NCBI GenBank assembly: GCA_002205965.3
Contig: NADL03000457.1
Location: 1 to 64,000, forward strand
DNA from: Kappaphycus alvarezii
Lineage: Eukaryota; Rhodophyta; Florideophyceae; Gigartinales; Solieriaceae
Length of the DNA: 64,000 nucleotides
Direction: 5' to 3'
The position numbers were made by a program, and so were the translations under genes. Shown piece after piece: positions 21,392 through 32,339 of this stretch. Below the pieces are notes generated by a model that was not told the DNA's origin, made no database searches, and saw nothing but the letters and a program-made list of their open reading frames with translations. Numbering within the stretch: position 1 is the stretch's first letter; each line of letters opens with the position of its first letter.

Positions 21392-21874
21392 TCCCTGCTC
21401 CGTGAACCAGATCAAGACCCCAACGGGTTACATGCACAGGTCAAGCACCACGAGTCTGAACTCCAACGGTTCACGCGTCTACACAGTTTAACTGTGTGGC
21501 ATGACTACGAGATATGTCACCTGGTGGCGGCAATCATATGTGATCTGCTTCCTCGTGTGAGAGCGTCCAAGTTAGCAAAGCGTGGTTCGACCAGCTCCGT
21601 GAGGGATCTTTTGTTCGCAATATTTGACGGCTTAAGGTCAGATTCTCACTCGGCTCCGTCTGTCCCCAAACAAACAGGCCCATATTGAGCTATTCTGTGG
21701 TACCGAACACCCCGCGTCCGCCGAGATTTCTCCGCCGCGCTTGAGTTGCGGGATTCGTTACTATTTTTTTATTCTGTCTTTAAGGGATGCAAGGCCGCTA
21801 TTGGATCCCCCGTCGTCTGTCTGAGTAGCATTTCTTCAATGACACTCCTGCACGTCTGAATGTTTTGCTTCATA
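21392..21874. other. Region without a supported gene
   Basis: Plus open frame 21215-21688 starts inside the solo LTR and reads out into this segment; no domain is recognised. Part may be the continuation of the interrupted RLE element, too decayed to identify. Confidence 0.35.
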
Positions 21875-22525
21875 GTCGTAACAAATTTTCACACACCCTT
21901 GACACTTTTTGTCCCAAAGTAGAGTGTTTCGAAATGCTGAATATGTACGGATACCGTTTCATGCACTGTTGCTACACCTTAGAGCGCAGTTCTAGCTATA
22001 ATTACCGGGAGATATCCTAGGAAATGAGCTTGCAAAGGATGCGCGAAGTCCATTCAGTGGGCGTCGATTCCACTACCAACACTGAAAAGGACCGGAAATC
22101 AGAGCCACATGAGCTGTTGGGGGCACCAAATACTTTGACGTAACTTTCGTCAACCCTATTGCCCCTCTAGGATAGATCAAATATATCTTCCAACAGTAAA
22201 AACACCAAAAACTTTCCCCTATCGCTCCCGCCCATGCCAGAGCCAAGAAAGTCAACCTACACACAATCCTCAACGGAGCCCATGCAGAGAAAAAACATAA
22301 ATATAAAGTGTTTCTTGCCGAATTGCCTAGGAAAAGCAGGCTGGCTACAGTCCTCACATCAACGCTCGGAGGCTGCCGACCGGCGGCATTCGCCGTCATG
22401 AAGGAGCTCATGGGGAATTTCGCCAGTCGCGCAATGGAACGGGTTTCTAAAGCGCGAGCCATTCTTTTACTGCGATAAAGCGCATCAGCTGTAACTTTCA
22501 ATGTGGCTTGCTTGTGCGTTGGCCT
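21875..22525 (+). pseudogene. RLE retroelement fragment with a nested micro-insertion
   Basis: On the plus strand the sequence encodes VPKVECFEMLNMYGYRFMHC (knuckle region), NELAKDARSPF, then AVGGTKYFDVTFVNPIAP, and after the insertion EKKHKYKVFLAELPRKSRLA and NFASRAMERVSKARAILL. Several stops and frame changes are present, and the catalytic RPD has become GPE. A 54-bp micro-insertion (22163-22216) interrupts it after VNPIA; removing it with one target repeat restores the frame. Confidence 0.7.
22163..22216 (+). mobile_element. 54-bp micro-insertion inside an RLE coding region
   Basis: The insert contains GGATAGATC, AATATATCTTCCAACAGT and AAAAACACC. It is flanked by CCCTATTGC (22154-22162) and CCCTATCGC (22217-22225), a 9-bp duplication with one mismatch. 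Homologous copies at 13049-13705 and 20460-20861 lack it. They show that the empty site reads straight through as coding sequence. Confidence 0.8.
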
Positions 22526-22544
22526 CCCCTTTATTTTCTGTTAG

Positions 22545-22955
22545 AGACCTAAGGTTAAGGTGCTTTAGTCTTGGAAGATATACTCTACTCTAACTCAAAG
22601 TACTACAGACTTCCAGATCTGGTGTACGGGAATATAGGTGGCATGTTTCTTGGGAGAGATCCAAGGACTGAGAAACAGGGGAATTTCTTACGAAGGCGGT
22701 GCGTAACAAAGAAGAAAGCAGACGTCTTCATTCTTTGTAGAAAGGTATGAAGAGACCAGATAATAGACAAGCCGCGTTAGGTAAGACCACTATAGTTTGG
22801 TGAAGGGGAAAGTTTTGGATGTTTTACTCTTGGGAGACGTATTCGATCTATCCTAAAGTTTCCCAGAAAACTACAGAGGGAAAGATTGCAGTGTTTTACT
22901 CTTGGAAGATATATCCGATCAATCTCATACGACGGAGTGAAGGCCAAAAGCTTTT
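22545..22955 (-). mobile_element. Three RLE 3'-tail fragments in series
   Basis: Minus-oriented tails are at about 22547-22580, 22802-22858 and 22868-22925. Each contains a variant of GTTTTACTCTTGGAAGATAT on the plus strand. Target repeats are not clear. Confidence 0.6.
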
Positions 22956-23460
22956 GTATACTCGACCCATCTTAAAGTTTTTCAGACAAACATAGTCGAC
23001 TCAAAAAAGTATGCCGGCGCAGTAATGGGGGAGGACATACGATCCCTGAAAGGCCGCCTTTAGACCAGCCACTAAGCAGGCTTCATTGGAAATGGCAGCT
23101 TCGCGTCAAAAACCCTCGAACCTCTCCGCACGTCTCCAATGCCCTCATGGCCACGTCCATCCCTGTTGGAGGTCGCGACAAAAGATTGATATCTTCTCTA
23201 CTTTGCATATCGCAACGCATTCAGAGAGGACATCGGGTTGAAGGCCCTCAATGCTGTTGAAGGGAGCGAGAGGATTCACGAGGGTAACATCAAAAAAGTC
23301 TGTCCCTCCGCTGCTTCCTATTACCAGGATGTGCGGTCTGGTGCGGTGAAGACCACGGCGGGGCTCCAGGACAGGATGACGTGTAGCTGCCACAAAGTAT
23401 TTTGCTAGCTCCTAGGAACGTGACTTGGAGATCATGTCACTTTATCCTGTGAGCTCCATG
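22956..23460 (-). pseudogene. RLE retroelement fragment, C-terminal part and 3'UTR
   Basis: On the minus strand it encodes MAATRHPVLEPRRGLHRT, then RPHILVIGSSGGTDFFDV and TLVNPLAP, followed by a decayed C-terminus and the 3'UTR with GAGTCGACT-like sequence near 23005. The catalytic Asp of RPD is His here. It is colinear with the copy at 20460-20861. Confidence 0.65.
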
Positions 23461-23532
23461 CAAGCAGTTCATATGATGATCGCAATGTACACCGAGTGTT
23501 TTCGTGTAATTTCTTCTCGACCATGGCGTGCA

Positions 23533-23970
23533 TGTTAGTGTAATTACTTTCTGTCGCCTTTACTGACAGCTTACAGCCAGGAAAAAGGCTTACAGACGTC
23601 TCTTAATTTAGTTTACTGTACAAACTAGATTTTGACTGTTACCCTTTTGCGGTGTACAGTACTGTAAGCTTGAGCTGATATTCTTTAAATCAGCACAAGC
23701 ATGTTTAGGGATAGCCTCCCACCGTCGCCTACCTGGCTTGTGGGAACTTCCTTCTATCGTCCGGAAGCACCAGTCGACGCGCCTCGACGTCTATACAAGC
23801 CCCGGACTCCCTCCATTTTCTGGCTCTGTAAAGTCCCTCAATACCTTCTCTCCTGTCAACTCTCTTCCTTAGTCCCCCACTCCCACTCTCTCTCACTCTC
23901 TATTCCACTCTCCCTCTCTCGTTCCCTCTTTCCCTCATTCATTCGCTCCATCTCCTCCTCTCCTCTATCG
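23533..23970 (+). repeat. Copia LTR A (5' LTR of a truncated element)
   Basis: It starts TGTTAGTGTAATTAC and ends CCTCTATCG. It is colinear with the LTRs at 52983-53407 and 60173-60608. It contains the palindrome TACAGTACTGTA (23655-23666), a conserved stem-loop just after it, and a polypyrimidine 3' third. A degenerate primer site follows at 23971-23984 (GGTGATGGGCACAG). Confidence 0.8.
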
Positions 23971-24129
23971 GGTGATGGGCACAGACCACTAACGCTGCTC
24001 AATGCCATCAGCGACCACCCGATGGCTAGGGGAGGAAAAAAAACTTCACAAAGACCAAGAACAAAAAAATGAGGTTGTATTAGCTTGGGCATGACCTTTA
24101 CGTCTTCTCTGCATTATCAGCTTACTTCA

Positions 24130-25215
24130 CGCTTTTGGTCTGTCTAAAGTTTTTCATCTCTGCTCTACACACCGCGGCTTTTTTTGCGGCCCTTCTTCGT
24201 TCTACCTCTCTGCATCCCAGAATAAAGGCTCTCTTTCGGCTGACTTCTTCCGGTTGCTACCTGTCTCGTCTCTCTGCTACATGCCTAAGTCTGTTTCACA
24301 GCCCGTGGTCCGTTTCAACAGTAAAGCCAAAACATCTCGCTCTATTTCTTTCTGTATTTACACACTCTACTGCTTTAGGCTTGGCCTATCTCGCAACTAC
24401 TTTCCTCCAGTGGTCATTTGTTCTTCCGTTTTTCGTCGCGGCATCGGGATCGCCCCAGACTATTCCGTCGTTCGCAAGATCTGCTTCGACTCACAAGAAT
24501 ATCCTTGCCCCTTTGCCAATTGTCGTCTCATCGACGACTAAGCCATCGAGTCGGATGGAGAGGGTGGCGGCTTCCGTTCTACCGCTACCACTCCTTACGT
24601 AATTGTTATCTATCCCTCTCCTCCTACGAAAAAATACTTTCTTCGGCATATCCTTCCCCTTGGAAAGAAAAAGGTTGCTCTCAGAAAGTATTCGAAGAAG
24701 CCAGTCAAACTTCGCTCAAAGCCCCTTTCTGTCTCATATACTCGTATCAAGAAGGCCGAACAAGGACGCCGGAAAACCAAGCTGGCTGCTATTGTCAAAG
24801 CTGTTTCTTTAATTTCTCCATCTCCCGCTCCTGCTTCGCCGTCTCCAGGTGAGCCGACTACGTCTCCAGGAACTCTTTCACAGTCTCTTTTATTTCTGTT
24901 TGCTCTCCCTCTTGCATTCGATCCTCTACCTGCTAGTTTTCAGACTCCTCTCTTGTCCAAACATCTCTCTCTGGCTCCTCTTCCCCTCGATCCTATTTCT
25001 CAGTCTCCATTCCTTGTCCCGGCCTCCACGCCGAAGGATTCTTTCCTTGTTTTAGATCTTTCCCTGCTGAAGGTGCGTGGGCCAAAGCAGCAAGAGCAGC
25101 ACAGAGGAGGAAGAAATGTTGAAACCGCGCCGAGATGAGAACATCCATTACTTCCTGTGTCTGCTGCAATTGCTTGTTCCAGAAAAGCCACGAGGGCCAC
25201 AAACAAATCAAACTT
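24130..25215 (+). pseudogene. Pre-gag ORF of Copia element A (zinc-finger ORF, decayed)
   Basis: One frame is open from 24254 to 25138 apart from a single TAA at 24539-24541. It is colinear with 60767-61966: VSQPV near the start, ICSSVFRRGIGI, a Lys/Arg-rich segment (KKPVKLRSKPLSVSY), then a long Ser/Pro-rich stretch (SPSPAPASPSP) and finally RGPKQQEQHRGGRN. The last motif aligns with a zinc finger in the other copy, but both Cys ligands are lost (LDLS for CDLC). A second finger remnant, SCVCCNCLFQKSHEGHK, follows in another frame. The upstream part (24130-24250) continues in yet another frame. The element ends here without gag or pol. Confidence 0.6.
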
Positions 25216-26459
25216 AGAAATAAGTAAACTGCTTCTGGGATCACTTTGTATATTCTTTGCCCAATCAGAGTTTTCAACACTACGAGGTATGTTTCGAAAT
25301 ATTCCATTAAAAATACTGACTTGATTTAATTCTAATAAATAAAATAAGAAAACAGTACTGATTTTTGCATATCAGTGTTTAAACCTTTACTTAGAACCAA
25401 TGAAAAGGGCCAAAAAAATCTATTTTGGAAACCATTACTTGGAGGCTTTTTTGCACGGGAAAGTCGTCTCACGCATGCCCCAGTTTGGTAAAAATCATGC
25501 TCAGTGATAGCCTTTTACAGTACGGTACTTCGAGTAGGGATGGATTGTTGTGGGGACAGAGGTCCATATGGGACTAATTGTAGGCTTTAACGTTTACTAA
25601 AGAAATCCAAGGCACAATGAAATCACAAAATTTCACCGAACACGATGATCATGATAAATTGGTCATGTACAAGTCCACCAAACTCTGTATAGAGCGCATC
25701 CACATGTCTTTGTAGGAATAGAAGAGAAACTTCAATGAAACTATGAATAATTCCATCATTACGAAGACCTCAGGACCAGTCCTTGGAGATATCTGCAGCC
25801 CGCTTCCATCTTACAAAGGAATAATTATTCAGTCCCTGGTGAATAGCGAATTCCGGGATGCCGGGCTAGGATAGATGTAGTTGCTTGATTTCCAAACTAC
25901 AACAGTATTTTCCATCTGTCTTGTCGTACTTCCAACTTTTTTCCAGAGCGACCAAATATTTCTTCCACTTCGACATTCACCAGTAACGGGTTTACCCTTG
26001 GCTACATCAACGCTTGTAACGATGGATGGTATCTGTTCAGGATCGGCGCTCGCACCAACGCACAGATAAGATGATTCATTCTCACTTTTTCCGTGCTGTT
26101 CCTAACACTCTAATGATATCACATTCAGTACCCCGACCACATTTCCGAAACATGTTCAACCTCTCACCCTTTTATTATATGTATATACAATCACATAATG
26201 TAGCAAAATCCGAAATGGTGACTGGGAATTGAGTCCTCGACTCGGTTGGAAACTGAGTCTCATAGAAACCGGGGAAAAACGCACATCATATTCCGAGGGT
26301 ATCACCCCTCGCACCATGCGAGCCACGACAGAGAATTGTTCCAAAGAGCAGGCAACTCTTGCCTTGAGGTACTCTTGCATATAGCTGTTGTAAAAAACAG
26401 ATTGTTCCGTAAGTTTCGCCTTTTGGTCAAGACTACACTGTTTGATTGGTTTCTCACAT
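25216..26459. other. Region without a supported gene
   Basis: Only short overlapping open frames are present, such as minus 26156-26464 and plus 26246-26479. No domain or repeat was recognised. Confidence 0.4.
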
Positions 26460-27003
26460 CTCAAGCAAGCACCCCGTAAAAGGTCTTCAGAAAATTGTTT
26501 GCCTCATCAAGTTGTCTTATATCGACTGAAGGACCAGTTTCCAAAGCATCAATGCGTGTAGTCTGCCAAGACAACTGATGCTGCAGTGCTTTTACTCGAA
26601 GAATGGGTGACGCGTACTATTCTTTTATCTCCCTCAAGTCACTCTCTGTAGTTCTACCATCAGCCTAAGGGTCACGTCTGGTGATTTTTCGCTTCTTTCG
26701 CTCTTCTTCCGAGACTTATTCTGGGTCTTGTATTTTTGCTGCAGGTACCTGTAACTGTTGAAGACGTTGAATAGTTCCAGACTTCCATGAGAGTGACGGA
26801 CTTAGATCATTTACCATAGTATCAGCTCGATGTCCGAGGACTCGAGTACGCAGGAACTCAACTTCATGAACATCCATGTCAGGGCCATCGCTTGCTGGAT
26901 AAAGTATCACCCGATAGCCAACCGAAGCAGTAGAAGAGTTCTCTTTGACGTACAGAACTTCTGCCGAACACCACATCTCCGGATTTCCTTTCATGTGATC
27001 CAT
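26460..27003 (-). pseudogene. Decayed protein-coding region of unknown function
   Basis: From the Met at 27003 one minus-strand frame runs about 180 codons with three internal stops. It begins MDHMKGNPEMWCSAEVLYV. The first ~50 residues (WCSAEVLYV, SVGYRVILYPASDG) have the spacing of a small beta-barrel of the Tudor/Agenet kind, a weak resemblance. Next comes EEERKKRKITRR, a possible nuclear-localisation patch, then a helix-rich stretch (ALQHQLSWQTTRIDALE). I do not recognise the family. It could be part of a transposon accessory protein. Confidence 0.35.
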
Positions 27004-27079
27004 TTTCCATAATAAATGGTAAATGGATCAAGTATCCGCGATCTGGAATTGTAGTATCTCCCTCGCAATTAAATTTCAC

Positions 27080-27736
27080 CTGGTTTAAATTTCACCTGGT
27101 TTCGTAGTCTCAGACTTGTCCTGGTTTGTTGCACATCATCAACCATTTTCTTCATATTCTCCGGCGCAAATTGCAGATATCGCGAACGTATTCAAGATAC
27201 CAAGAACTTCACCGAGAAGTACTCCTTCAATTTAACAGGCAAGAGACATTACTACGCAAATCCAGACGATAAGGAAGGATGATATCAGAAGAGAACTGCT
27301 ATTTTACCGCTTTTGTGCGGTAAGGGCCTAGAGTGCTGTGCCCGAGAGGAATGAGGCCTTCGAGAGGAGTTATACAGAAGTAACCAAAAGTTAAATGAAA
27401 AACAAATAATAGAGTACGGACGTTTACAAAGCGCTATCGATCAGTCTGCAGTACTGCTTGTACGTTCCTCGGATAGTACCAAATTTGGCGCTATGAGCTG
27501 CACTTCATGAAATCTTCGCGGTAAAAGGAAACTGGTGGTCTCTGAGTGTCAATTTGAGTGTTTAAACCACTATATCACAACATTTGCTAGGTGTCCTACA
27601 TTAATCAAGGTACTTGTGAACTGGAATGAACTGAGGCTTCAACAGAAAGTTTCCATAAAAGTCGTCAAGCGATATCTTTCTCAACATGCGCTTAACCTAA
27701 CAACGTTTATCGCGAAACACAGCTTCTGTACAGAAG
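27080..27736. other. Region without a supported gene
   Basis: Short open frames only. It lies between two divergent decayed coding regions (minus 26460-27003 and plus 27737-30153), so it could once have held a bidirectional promoter; nothing specific is seen. Confidence 0.35.
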
Positions 27737-28132
27737 ATGGCGGCATACAGAAAGGCCATTGAGGAAAAGAAGAGTAGGTCTGCTCAGACAAATACGCGTT
27801 CTACCTCGCCTAATGGAAAATATTTTCCCGAGAAAGACCGTAATTGTGGCACAGTTGTGGCGACGAAGAAGGAGAAGAAGGATACATTCCACCTTGACAC
27901 TCTTGCAATAGCTGCCCTAACGCAACACAGTGGTACCAAATCTGCTGCTAGGAAACGGGTGTCACCAGATGAGAATGCAAACCATGAGGCGGATGTATCA
28001 CCTCAGCTGAAGAAAAATGGACCAATTAAAGAAGAATTTGTACCGTATCAGGATGTAGAAGCAACCAATGGACATATTCGTTATGATGGTAACATCCGAG
28101 AAGAGCCGTCTTCCGAAGCTCAGAAAGTTTGA
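27737..28132 (+). pseudogene. N-terminal part of a decayed unknown gene
   Basis: 131 codons beginning MAAYRKAIEEKKSRSAQ, rich in Lys, Glu and Ser, with KKEKKD and AARKRVSPDE basic patches. It looks disordered and possibly nuclear. No domain is recognised. It lies upstream of, and in a different frame from, the longer region 28570-30153, and may be its former N-terminus. Confidence 0.35.
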
Positions 28133-28569
28133 CGCAGTACTGGAATTTGTCTACCTCGGGAACTCTTTCCAAGGGATCCAATTGGTGACACTATAATTCC
28201 TGACTCTGGTCATGAGATCATCGGGGGCGATGATATACGAAGATCTCGCGTCAGTACTTGTATGCGCAAGTCACTCCTTTAACAAAGAAATATTATCAAC
28301 AAGATCACATCTACTTGTCACGATGAAGCCCGTCGTGGTGGATCTGACCAAAGAGAGGAACGCGAGAATATTGGCATAAGTACTCCCTGTAGTTTTCCTT
28401 CACCACTTTACGAACGGAATGAATCACCTGCAAGAGATGTTCCACATGGAGACATGATCGGACGTGAACCCAGCACTGCTTTGGCATCTCCCCTTGTTTC
28501 TTCAGGTCAAACCAATGCACGAGGGACCAACTCGTTACCTGTATAAGTATGAAATGAAGATTCGTTACC

Positions 28570-30153
28570 CTTGAATTAGTATGATGGCTTAGATGTGAGA
28601 GAAATGAAAGCGTTGATGAGGTCATTTTGCGAGGATATATTTTCAGAAGGATTCGCTCAGAAATGATTACTGTAATTGCACAATTTGCTGAAATGATTAA
28701 GGATTTGGATGGTAAGCTGAATACCGTCCCTGCAGTTTCTGCTACTAACACAGGAAAAAGGCAAAAGTCCAAATCCAAGACGAAACAGGGAGATTTGCTA
28801 GACAAGAACATCCCGTATGCATCGGTAATGTTCAGCACTGTCAAATTTTCTATTTCTATATGTCACAAGATTCACTGTGCTATAAACAATATGGTGAGGT
28901 CCAGAAGTACTTCTGAAATTGCGAAGACCCTGGAGGAAACCGTTCGAATCTTGACATTTAGCCTCATCACCGACAAAACGAGAGATATGCTCCATCATGG
29001 ACTGGGATTAAGTCTTTTTGACTTTCGTTTTAAGTTGATTGTTGGAACTGTTATGAAAATCCAACGCAATCTGTTCAACACATTTCAGGAGGACTACAGA
29101 GGGATTAACAAATCTGAGGAATTGGGTAGTGAACTGAAAGACCAACCTGGTGCTATTTCCCGTGGTTTAATACGCAAAGCCAAGATTCCAAATTCGTTTG
29201 ATGTGGAAAACGGTGATGCCAGAATCAGGAGACCGGCATGGCTTGAGAAATAATACGTCAGTACCAACCATATAACAGCTGCGAGAAGGATAGCTGAGAC
29301 CAGACGCAACGGAATGAGGCAGAAGAAGATTAGATATGAACCGTGACAACACTAAATTGCAGTTCATGTTTCAGGAATGATTTACGAACTCTTCATTACA
29401 CACCTACAAATGTCGCGAGAGAGGGCTAGAACAAGCTTCTTCTACGACATTGGATTTGTATCGGGAGATTGGAGTCGGGCGAGTAGTATCCATAATCAAA
29501 GTAATGTTTTTATTACTTTCAACGATGAGTACTCACCACAGTTGGTTGGGGAGAAGAATGAGAGGGTCAGATTTCACGATGTTTCGGAATCACATGAACG
29601 TAACGTAATCGGATTCGACACCGGCATTGATATGAATAACAAAAGAATTCATGAAAAAATGCTGACAGAGAATGAATATTTCATTATCCTCGCGGAATAT
29701 GATGTTAACGTGGTACCGAGTGACGTGAAATCTCAGAAGCAGGAGCACGGAGTGACCTGTAGCTTAAGAAGGTACATAAACCTACTGAAGGTGGCCACCA
29801 ACTACATCAAAGAATTTTCTCAAGTACCTTCTCTCAAGGTGATGCTTTGCCTGCATAAGTACTCAATCAGGTCGATATACTCTCTTGGCGTATTATTTAG
29901 TCTCCTAGTGTACCGGTTTCTGCGAGAAACTAAGTTTATCTCTGGGATTATTGCGCAACTGGAATGTGTCCGTATTGGAGAGTGTACTCTTGCCACATTT
30001 CTGTCTGCGCAAAGGACAGTCGCGACATATCTGGCCACTAAATGTCTTCGACTAAGCGGAAAGGAACTCGAGGCACTGGACCACAGCGAGATCGCAGACT
30101 ACAGTGAATTGGAAGATGACAGTAATGAAGCGGAAGTATTGGTACATCAATAG
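28570..30153 (+). pseudogene. Long decayed unknown gene
   Basis: From 28627 to 30153 a single frame is open except for TAA 29251-29253 and two further stops near 29344 and 29350, giving about 500 codons. Upstream (28590-28660) the homologous reading EMKALMRSFCEDIFSEGF lies in a second frame, marking a frameshift. The protein is mixed helical with no transmembrane run or recognisable catalytic motif. The C-terminus is acidic (SELEDDSNEAE). A frame this long with few interruptions is unlikely by chance in DNA of this composition, so I infer a recently inactivated gene, perhaps carried by a mobile element. Confidence 0.4.
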
Positions 30154-30639
30154 TTTGAAGAGATAAGACAGGAACTTCTGTAGTGCTACAATTCGAATAA
30201 AGTAAAAGAGTTTGATACTGTTCCTGGTAGTGTGTCACTTGGTCCGGAATTTTATTAAAGTAAGTCCCGAGGGTTTTCAGTGTACTTTCCCGAGCAAGAG
30301 CTCTTGGGCGAGAAGGTGCACTGGCAATTAGTTGTAAAACTCCGAAAGCCTTCTGACGTGAATGCATTGCATCGACACCTGCCTTTGGCTTGCACAGCTG
30401 TGCACAACTGCATATAGCCATATTTAGATGACTTTTATACGCTGCAGTGGCGAGATGCCCTGTGGTACGACGGTGGTAACTGGGTATCATAAGTAAATAT
30501 CTAAAAAATAACATAGCTTGGGTTAATGTCATTGCTGTATGCAATTGTCCTGTAATTGTCTTAATTTTCAGACTATTAAAAAAAAACACACAGTTCACGT
30601 CCTCGTCTTTCCAAGGCCACCTACGACGTTTGGCTTTCC
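30154..30639. other. Region without a supported gene
   Basis: A minus-strand frame at 30038-30598 (186 codons) overlaps the end of the unknown gene. It has no recognisable domain, and I treat it as a probable chance frame. Confidence 0.35.
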
Positions 30640-31540
30640 GCTAGGTCCTCCCCGGTGGGGGGTTTTGGAGAGAGGGGTGGGGTAGGCGGGTTTAATCAGG
30701 TAAGGGCGGGGGGGCTGCTGTACTGGGAGAAGAGGGCGGGGGCTTCTGGGGAGAGAAGTCGGCAGCTTTCTGTTGAGGGGAGGGAGGGGGGGTTCAGGGG
30801 AGGGGCTCTGGAGAGCGCGGATTTGGTTGTCGTGAAGAATCCACCTAAGATATCGAAGGCAAGTGGCGCGAATGTCGACCCGAGGGACGGGAGTGGGTCA
30901 GAATGTTCCAGCCTGAGTCGTGGCCGAAGTTGCCGCGCGCGAGCACTGAACTTCTCCGTGTCGGAAGTTTTGCCGATAGCGCTGAGCACCTGGGTGGCGC
31001 GCCGTAATAGGGCAGGGCTATACTGGCTTCTGAAGGCGATATCGTAGGCGGTTGGAAGGGATCACATGGATCCGGGTGGGGTTGTTGGCGGTTTCACGAA
31101 TATATCGTAGGACGTAGTGAGGTATCCGGGACTAGCAGGGCGGCTTCCAGCTGTGTAGTCAAACGGGCAGCGCGGAAGAAATTACGGACAAGCATATTAC
31201 AGACGTTGTTGCGTCTGTGCGTCGTTCCGTAGCTTGCAGTTGTTAAGGAGGTGGTCGCTTGCTTCTTAAAAAAACATTATTGTATAAATGCCTGTACCCC
31301 CTGTGTTGCAGGAGTGTGGGCAAGGGAAGGGAGGGGGATTCTGTGGTGGAAGAGGAGGGGGATGTTTCTGGGTAGAGGAGTGGGTGGGTTTTTGAGATGA
31401 AAGGGGGTTTTGGAATGGAGAGAAGGATGGGTGGGTTCTGTATGGGAGGGGTGAGGGGGGTTTCTACATGGAAGTGGAGGGGCAGGCTTTGTGAATGGAG
31501 AGGAATGGGGGGAAATTATGTATGGGAGAGCGCCCCTTGG
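30640..31540. repeat. G-rich, strand-skewed low-complexity DNA
   Basis: The plus strand carries dense runs of G (GGGGGGTTTTGG-like, GGGAGGGGGG) at 30655-30800 and 31310-31520, with irregular repeats of a GGGTTT/GGAGGGG unit. Open frames here on both strands follow from the composition. The middle part (30830-31250) is less skewed and has no recognised gene. Confidence 0.6.
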
Positions 31541-32339
31541 GCGCTTTTGTCAATGAAGGGAAGGAGAGCAGTCTCTACAGAACTTCTTCATGCAAACATA
31601 AGTTCCTCTATTCCGATATAAAACGATTTCAAGGTCAAAGATAGTGGGGATCACGGTCGCTTCCTTGTGTACGGGAAGAGGAGGGTCCGGGCTGCCCGTA
31701 CGATCCCGGTACTGTGTAAGTACCAGTGCAGGGATCATTTGACGTCCGGACACCACTTGTGATATCAATGGTAGGGTGGCTATGTCAGTTCTGGTACCGG
31801 AATAACTCTCACGCCCACTAAAGGATTTCCTATACGGGTCAGTACTGGAACAGTGAGGGTCATTGTAGTTACTGCAGAGATCACTGCAGCAGTGAGGGTC
31901 AATGTTAGAATACGGTTCATTGTCCCGGCCTTCGCGGTTATCTCTGTAACTGCTTCCGCCTCTATTCGTGGTATCACGATCACCGTACGTAATCTCACGA
32001 CGTGAGCTATAATCCCAACGACTTCTCTTTCTGTCTCCAGAGGCTGCATAACCACCATACCCGACTCTCGGTACTGAGTTTTGCTAGTCTCACCCCCTCT
32101 TGTTCCCACCGTGACGGTCGATGTAACCGAAGTCAACGTTGCGATTCATAGCATCCCTTACAAACCGACTCATACTGTTTGCCTGCTAACACGCATCACG
32201 ATACGAGTATGCAGTTTGCATATAATTTGTTAGAAAATCACGAGCCATCTCGTGAAGGTTTGTGATGAGCTTCTATACAAAAATGTCTCCACCTGCAGTG
32301 AGCCAACCTTGAGTAGATGCAAGGTCATAGATTCCTGAG
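31541..32339. other. Region without a supported gene
   Basis: The minus frame at 31780-32136 is Thr/Val-rich and internally repetitive on the DNA level (TACTGG/CAGTGAGGGTC units). I do not consider it a gene. Confidence 0.35.

Noticed and set aside
22163-22216. Micro-insertion as a spliceosomal intron
   Set aside because: The insert does not begin with GT and end with AG in the coding orientation, and it carries a 9-bp target duplication. A cryptic splice role cannot be excluded without RNA data.
22073-22501. 142-codon minus-strand frame
   Set aside because: The true homology to the RLE protein is on the plus strand here; the minus frame is its complement.
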